Shown here: piece by piece, positions 14,856 through 18,998 of the stretch
Numbering within the stretch: position 1 is the first letter of the stretch
Layout of the letters: each line of letters starts with the position of its first letter
Assembly (NCBI GenBank): GCA_030613505.1
Contig: JAUWLW010000048.1
Coordinates: 1-18,998, forward strand
Length of the DNA stretch: 18,998 bases
From: Candidatus Zixiibacteriota bacterium
Lineage (GTDB): Bacteria > RBG-13-66-14 > B26-G2 > WVWN01
Direction of reading: 5' to 3'
Notes under the pieces: generated by a model
Databases searched by the model: none
The model's input: only the letters and a program-made list of their open reading frames with translations
What the model was told of the DNA's origin: nothing
Program-made: the position numbers and the translations under genes

Positions 14856-14918
14856 CGCCCCTGTTCCGTCCCGTAATCGCTTATCCTTTCTAAACTAACA
14901 AGCACCCCAGACCGAAGT

Positions 14919-15683
14919 ATGGCGACCGTCGGCAAACCCTTTAAAACGAGATACAGGAAGTCGAGTAGGTTACCCATGAACGAAATAGAAAGAGAAGCAG
15001 ACGCAACGCAAGACGACACCGCGGATGTCGCTAGCGAATTTACCTGCCCGGACTCGGATACTCCGCCTTTATCCCTGAACTTAAAAACGATCTACTTCCA
15101 GGAGGTGGCCAGGTCGCCAAGGCTTTCGAGAAGAGAAGAACGAGCGATAACCGAACTAGCTGCGGCCGGCGGCGAAGGAGCTGCGGCCGCACTCGCCACG
15201 TCGTACTTGAGAATGGTCATTAAGTTTGCTTCCACATACGCTCGCCGCTTCCCGTATCCCGGTACGGTGTACCTCGACTTAATCCAAGAAGGCAACGTTG
15301 CACTACTATTAGCCGCTCGGCGTTTCTCGCCGAATTACGGTGCCCCCTTTTACTCGTACGCCCGCGTAGCCGTGGAACGGGCTATCCGGCGTGCGCTCGG
15401 GAAGAATTTTAAAAGGTTTTCCGACCTACCGATAGAGGAAACTCTACCAGGAAAGGGGTGTGCGGAAACTGACGTACTGGCTTGCGCAACCGTCCAAAAA
15501 ATTTTACGCACGTTGAGTCCGCAAGAACGTAAGGTCATCGAACTCCGCTTCGGCTTACTCAACGGCGAACGCCACACGTTACGGGAAGTCGCGTCTATAG
15601 TCGGTATTACCCGCCACAATGTACGTCAGATCGAGAAAACGGCAATGACGGCGATGCGCAACATAGTAGACAAAATCGGGTAG
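14919..15683 (+). CDS. Small sigma-70 family sigma factor with region 3 nearly missing
   Basis: The 254-residue protein has a region 1.2-like segment (LKTIYFQEVARSPRLSRREE, about 56-75) and region 2 at about 95-160 (YLRMVIKFASTYARR, YLDLIQEGNVALL, then FYSYARVAVERAIRRAL). A linker of about 30 residues follows, then region 4 at about 193-250 with SPQERKVIELRFGL and the HTH LREVASIVGITRHNVRQIEK. Housekeeping sigma has a region 3 of roughly 75 residues and the WWIRQAI tryptophans of region 2.3; here that place reads RVAVERAI. This is therefore an alternative sigma with changed -10 recognition or melting. The start is uncertain: ATG at 14919 has no clear ribosome site, and the in-frame ATG at 14976 (235 residues) has only AGGAAG 15 bases away. 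Its neighbours, the WYL regulator and AAA+ gene, suggest a dedicated regulator. Confidence 0.85.
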   Translation: MATVGKPFKTRYRKSSRLPMNEIEREADATQDDTADVASEFTCPDSDTPPLSLNLKTIYFQEVARSPRLSRREERAITELAAAGGEGAAAALATSYLRMVIKFASTYARRFPYPGTVYLDLIQEGNVALLLAARRFSPNYGAPFYSYARVAVERAIRRALGKNFKRFSDLPIEETLPGKGCAETDVLACATVQKILRTLSPQERKVIELRFGLLNGERHTLREVASIVGITRHNVRQIEKTAMTAMRNIVDKIG

Positions 15684-15739
15684 GTAACACGCGCTGATTC
15701 TTTATCAAAAGCCCCTAAAAACCTATTTTTACCGCAACA

Positions 15740-15773
15740 ATGACAGCATTTGTCACCCCGCTCCCGATATACT
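15740..15773 (+). promoter_or_regulatory. Operator site 3 and promoter of the AAA+ gene
   Basis: ATGACA-GCATT-TGTCAC (15740-15756) matches GTGACA-N5-TGTCAC with one change. After exactly 11 bases comes TATACT (15768-15773), a good -10 box. No -35 consensus stands at the right distance, so the repeat occupies the -35 region. The predicted start near 15780 leaves a 23-base leader containing AAGGAG. The same repeat-to--10 distance is seen for addB. Confidence 0.6.
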
Positions 15774-15802
15774 TGTTAAGGATAAAAGGAGCGCGAAAAA
15801 AT

Positions 15803-17137
15803 ATGCCGAAAAAGAGTAACCCCATTAAATATGGCCGCGACGACACCCTGCTAGAGGAATGGCTTAACTTCGTGGGCTACCTCACTGAGGGGCCTCGTAC
15901 TAAAACATTACGGCCCCAAAAAACGCGAACGGGAAAGGAAAGTCGCAAGGAGGGGCTCTCCCGCCTTTGGCCCAAAACCTGCGTGGATAACCTCGACGAA
16001 TGTAAAACGGGCCTCCAGGTTTTCGTGCGTATGCACCAGCTTTCCCCCGAGGAGACGCTCATAGTAGCCACGTTATTGCTGGAACAGTTGGCCATAAACG
16101 CGGGTTTGCGCCGCGAAATAATAATGACACCCCTATTAAAGGACAAAGGGGAGGCAGCGGGTCTCCTTCATTTCTCGGAACTAATGGGCCCTAACAGCCA
16201 TTTGGTTGAGAGGAAGATAATCGCCCGCTCGGGGATGTTCGGCGAAGACATCCTACTCACGTCGCGTGCCGTTTCCACGCTGCTGGGGAAGAAGTTTAAT
16301 CGCCCGCGCCGCCAACGGCCCGAATGGGCCCGTCGCGGAAGAGAAGCAAAAAGGGAGTTGGTCGAAAGCATCGAACCGCGGGTAAAATTAGATGATGTTG
16401 TCTTGCCAGAAAAAACGAGGGAAGAAATCGAAGACGCGTTATTCTACGTTAAGCAACGTCACCGAATATTAAAAGACTCTGGGCTCGGTGGCGTAATCGA
16501 GAAAGGCACCGGTCTGGCCGTTTTGTTCTACGGTCCCCCCGGAACAGGAAAGACTATGGCCGCGGAAGCTTTCGCGGGTGCCCTCGGGAAGCAAGCTAGC
16601 ATAGTGCGAACCGAATCGGTGGTGGATTGTTACTTCGGTGAGACCGAGAAAAATATTAGCCGGTTGTTCTCGCACGCCAAGAAAAAAGACCTCGTCATCA
16701 TCTTCGACGAATGCGACAGCCTTTTCTTTAATCGCCCGCGTGGTGGCCGCTACCAAGACGCCGTGGTGTCCCGTGAAGTAAATACCCTACTACGCGGTAT
16801 CGAAGAAGGTGAGGGGGTCTACATATTGACGAGCAACAGAGCGGATTTCCTTGACCCGGCTCTCGACCGTCGCCTCGCCTTTAAAATATTCTTCGCGCCG
16901 CCGGACCTGGAATGCCGGTTAGCGCTGTGGTCACGGTTGCTACCGAAGAACCACAAACTCGACGATACCGATCTACGCGAACTCACGGCCCGATACCCCG
17001 TAACCGGGGGCGTCATTAAACAAGTGGCCCTCGCGGTCGCACGACGGTCGGCCCGAAAGGGTTCAAACGTGACGATGAACGACGTTTTAATCGCTTTGAA
17101 CCAGTTTAAATCAGAGGAGAAGAGGATAGGTTTTTAA
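15803..17137 (+). CDS. AAA+ ATPase with unrecognised N-terminal domain
   Basis: The start is set at 15803 (444 residues) because AAGGAG (15786-15791) lies 11 bases before it. The in-frame ATG at 15740 falls inside the operator and upstream of the predicted transcript start. The first roughly 190 residues match no domain I know; they include a helical region SPEETLIVATLLLEQLAI and MGPNSHLVERKIIARSGMF. Such N-terminal parts often recruit substrates. The AAA+ module follows: LFYGPPGTGKT with K250, Walker B IIFDECDS (D302, E303), sensor 1 ILTSNR, arginine-finger-like DPALDRRL, and a C-terminal lid ending LNQFKSEEKRIGF. It is closest in style to CDC48/FtsH-like single-ring remodellers, but no protease domain is present. 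It is read in the same direction as the sigma gene, 119 bases downstream, yet has its own promoter and operator. Confidence 0.85.
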   Translation: MPKKSNPIKYGRDDTLLEEWLNFVGYLTEGPRTKTLRPQKTRTGKESRKEGLSRLWPKTCVDNLDECKTGLQVFVRMHQLSPEETLIVATLLLEQLAINAGLRREIIMTPLLKDKGEAAGLLHFSELMGPNSHLVERKIIARSGMFGEDILLTSRAVSTLLGKKFNRPRRQRPEWARRGREAKRELVESIEPRVKLDDVVLPEKTREEIEDALFYVKQRHRILKDSGLGGVIEKGTGLAVLFYGPPGTGKTMAAEAFAGALGKQASIVRTESVVDCYFGETEKNISRLFSHAKKKDLVIIFDECDSLFFNRPRGGRYQDAVVSREVNTLLRGIEEGEGVYILTSNRADFLDPALDRRLAFKIFFAPPDLECRLALWSRLLPKNHKLDDTDLRELTARYPVTGGVIKQVALAVARRSARKGSNVTMNDVLIALNQFKSEEKRIGF

Positions 17138-17376
17138 GCTCGGACGTAGTTAGTCTCGAGTCAAGTGGTGCCTGTGCTCGGTTACCGCTTCTCGACGGGA
17201 GCGAGCGATACGAAACGACTTTTAGCGCTAGGGGGAAAACCGTATTGGTGCAAGCCAAAGCGCTATCGGCACTCGATGCTATCCTCGCCGCTTAACGCAT
17301 CCCGGCCGATCGCTCCTCTGACCTACTATTGGACAAACACGAACCGCGCCGAAAATAAACCAGCAGGGCTGGAATT
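17138..17376. other. Intergenic stretch between AAA+ gene and nuclease gene, no supported gene
   Basis: No start codon with a ribosome site opens a credible frame here. One plus-strand frame is open from 17110 to the TAA at 17293-17295 and ends with a protein-like run (KTVLVQAKALSALDAILAA), but it has no start codon before a GTG inside that run. I treat it as a possible gene remnant or a chance frame. No intrinsic terminator for the AAA+ gene is evident. Confidence 0.4.
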
Positions 17377-17404
17377 TTGAAGGAAAAGGTGCTATATTTA
17401 AAAT
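17377..17404 (+). promoter_or_regulatory. Probable promoter of the PD-(D/E)XK gene
   Basis: TTGAAG (17377-17382), a 16-base spacer and TAAAAT (17399-17404) stand 26 bases before the start codon. An overlapping alternative -10 is TATATT at 17393-17398. The operator repeat seen at the AAA+ and addB promoters is absent here. Confidence 0.45.
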
Positions 17405-17429
17405 TATCTAATCGTAACGGAGGCTTTAT

Positions 17430-18788
17430 ATGGCCGATATTTTCAAATGGCTTGACGCTTACACCCCAACGCAAAAGAGGAACCCTAGAGAAGACCGCCT
17501 TACCGCGTCATTGGGCTATTTATTGAGTGCCTCCGCTCGATTTAAAAGGGCATTCTTTAAATGGGTTTTCAGCAATGAAATAAAGGAACGAAGATTAACT
17601 TGGAAAATATTGCGGAATGCGGAAGTTGAAATGCATCCAGAATATTCCCTTAATATTCCCCAAAAAGATAAAAAGCGAGCTGTACCCGACTTATTGATAC
17701 ACGCAGGGGAAAATGCCGGTTTCGTGCTTTTTATTGAAAGTAAATGGGGCGCCGACGCTGAATTATTACAAATAGAAAAATATAAAAATATATTAGAAAA
17801 TGATTTCGCGAAAGTTCAGACAAGGAAGCTCGTTTTACTATGCCGCGATCGCCCAACGAAGATGCTTCAGGAGATAGAAAATATATGTGATATAAAAACG
17901 TGGGACGAATTATTCGATAATGTAGTGTATCCCCAAAAAACAGATACTCAAGTAGAACCTTTCTTCGAGTTCGCGCAGGAGGATTTAAACATGGGTTCCT
18001 TTACGGGTATACCGGCATTCAGCCCCGACGATAATCCCTTTGCACTAGAAAAAGCTAAACGTTTACTCGAAAGAATAATCGAGTCTAAAGAAATCCAAAA
18101 CTGGATGAAAAAAAGTGAGCTTCGAATTGTTAAAAAGCCCTCCGCTAGGCAAGGAGGAAATTACGCGTGGGTACCGATTGGACCAAAAAACAACGATACA
18201 AGGAAATTTTATAAGTACCCACAATTAACGTTATCTCTAGAAGAGACCGCATTCGAAATAAGCGTGATCTTACCTTACGGCGTGCGTTCCGTTTTTCGGA
18301 AAAATTTGTTGGATAGCCTTAAGGAAAACGCAGGTAAAAATTTCTATATAAAACTTTGGGAATGCCGGTCAAATCTGGGTCCCATAGCGGAATATTGGAT
18401 AAAAATCCTGCAACGCCACGCCTACGCCGGTCAAACCTTAGTAGAAGATGCAAAAAGCGAGTACAAGATAGATGTTTTAGGATCATTGCTACCTGAGGAA
18501 GCGAAGAGTTTCGAAAGCGATTCCTTTAAAAGATCCGATTTCTCCAAGAACGCTTTATTAGAAGCCCTCATGCTCATCATTGAAAAAGAAGTTAACATCG
18601 AAATCGATTTCGCGGCGCGCTACTACGTAAACGATAAATGCCCTGCGGCAAAGAATCGCCAAAAAAAAGCACAGCAGAAAGGGCGAAAATCAGCATATCC
18701 GGACATCCACGACCGTTCGTTTATCAAAGAGGTTGAGCGGGCTCTAGATATCCAATTGCGCGTTTACCGTACTATTCTAAGTCCTTAA
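17430..18788 (+). CDS. PD-(D/E)XK nuclease-superfamily protein, AT-rich, unknown role
   Basis: The 452-residue protein opens MADIFKWLDAYTPTQKRNPREDRLTASLGYLL; the NPREDRLT start is typical of PD-(D/E)XK proteins found in defence islands. The catalytic set follows: PDLLI with D87, then FIESKWG with E103 and K105. The region after about residue 190 (CxLW-containing, with ERIIESKEIQNWM and a YYVNDKCPAAKNRQKKAQQKG basic stretch near the end) is not recognised and may bind DNA or a partner. A GGAGG site (17419-17423) lies 6 bases before the ATG, so the start is firm. Codon choice is clearly more A/T-ending than in the AAA+ gene upstream, and it has its own promoter, so it may have arrived separately. 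It could be a restriction-like effector; this is inference. Confidence 0.75.
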   Translation: MADIFKWLDAYTPTQKRNPREDRLTASLGYLLSASARFKRAFFKWVFSNEIKERRLTWKILRNAEVEMHPEYSLNIPQKDKKRAVPDLLIHAGENAGFVLFIESKWGADAELLQIEKYKNILENDFAKVQTRKLVLLCRDRPTKMLQEIENICDIKTWDELFDNVVYPQKTDTQVEPFFEFAQEDLNMGSFTGIPAFSPDDNPFALEKAKRLLERIIESKEIQNWMKKSELRIVKKPSARQGGNYAWVPIGPKNNDTRKFYKYPQLTLSLEETAFEISVILPYGVRSVFRKNLLDSLKENAGKNFYIKLWECRSNLGPIAEYWIKILQRHAYAGQTLVEDAKSEYKIDVLGSLLPEEAKSFESDSFKRSDFSKNALLEALMLIIEKEVNIEIDFAARYYVNDKCPAAKNRQKKAQQKGRKSAYPDIHDRSFIKEVERALDIQLRVYRTILSP

Positions 18789-18998
18789 TAACTCCAAGAC
18801 GCGGGCCACGTATTAGGTTTCGAGGCGCACTTATCATACTGTTATCTGAGTAATCTCCTGCTCGAGCAGACGGTCGTCCTATACAACCCTTCCCCGAGCC
18901 GTACTCCCTAAATAAAATAAGACGTCCGCTATTCGTGCGCCCGAGGAGCTTCACGTATCCATACCGTTACCGAAAAACGCCATTTCCGAGTCGAAGGA
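18789..18998. other. Right edge, no supported gene
   Basis: I see no credible coding frame, terminator with a T-run or repeat here. A short minus-strand frame (18954-18772) starting at a GTG lacks a ribosome site and overlaps the end of the nuclease gene. Confidence 0.4.

Noticed and set aside
15740-15802. Upstream ATG at 15740 as start of the AAA+ protein
   Set aside because: It lies within the inverted repeat and upstream of the predicted transcript start, with no ribosome site; AAGGAG before 15803 supports the later start.
17110-17295. Open frame ending KTVLVQAKALSALDAILAA after the AAA+ gene
   Set aside because: It has no start codon before the final run and no ribosome site; a frame of about 60 codons is expected by chance at this GC content. 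It could still be a gene remnant.
17165-17380. Plus-strand frame of 71 residues before the nuclease gene
   Set aside because: It has no ribosome site and no recognisable protein features, and it overlaps the promoter of the next gene.
18772-18954. Minus-strand frame of 60 residues at the right edge
   Set aside because: It begins with GTG without a ribosome site and overlaps the end of the nuclease gene; its sequence matches nothing I know.

Overview
The window reads as a contig from an uncultured, fairly GC-rich bacterium. Coding density, Shine-Dalgarno sequences and sigma-70 type promoters are all bacterial. I cannot place the phylum from sequence alone. The shared C-terminal tail on secreted proteins (see below) suggests a lineage that recycles one tail on exported proteins, but this is only a hint.

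Region A (1-4501) is mostly housekeeping. It holds a minus-strand GH130 glycoside phosphorylase/hydrolase cut by the window edge, with a near-consensus promoter. Next is a decayed IS3-family transposase, then the two-gene tldD-tldE (pmbA) protease operon, closed by a clear intrinsic terminator. Region B (4547-6112, all minus strand) is a scrapyard of small or broken exported proteins. It contains two tiny ORFs behind a very good promoter, a short NHL-repeat protein, two orphan C-terminal tails matching the NHL protein's tail, a hairpin cluster and a small phage-type hypothetical gene.

Region C (6153-18788) is the interesting part. A translationally coupled AddB-AddA helicase-nuclease pair runs leftward. 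A PafB/PafC-like HTH-WYL regulator runs rightward from the same 206-bp intergenic region. Further right are a tRNA-Tyr-like gene, two AT-rich orphan genes, a small sigma-70 factor with almost no region 3, an AAA+ ATPase with an unrecognised N-terminal domain, and a PD-(D/E)XK nuclease-like protein of different base composition.

A 17-bp inverted repeat, GTGACA-N5-TGTCAC, occurs three times in non-coding DNA: between addB and the WYL gene, just after the WYL gene, and just before the AAA+ gene. Read toward addB and toward the AAA+ gene, the repeat ends exactly 11 bases before a TATAAT-like -10 box, and no good -35 box is present. This geometry suggests that the WYL protein controls addB-addA and the AAA+ gene together, much as mycobacterial PafBC controls DNA-damage promoters. 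I propose the WYL-AddAB-sigma-AAA+ set as a candidate co-regulated DNA-damage or phage-response module; whether the terminal nuclease belongs to it is open.
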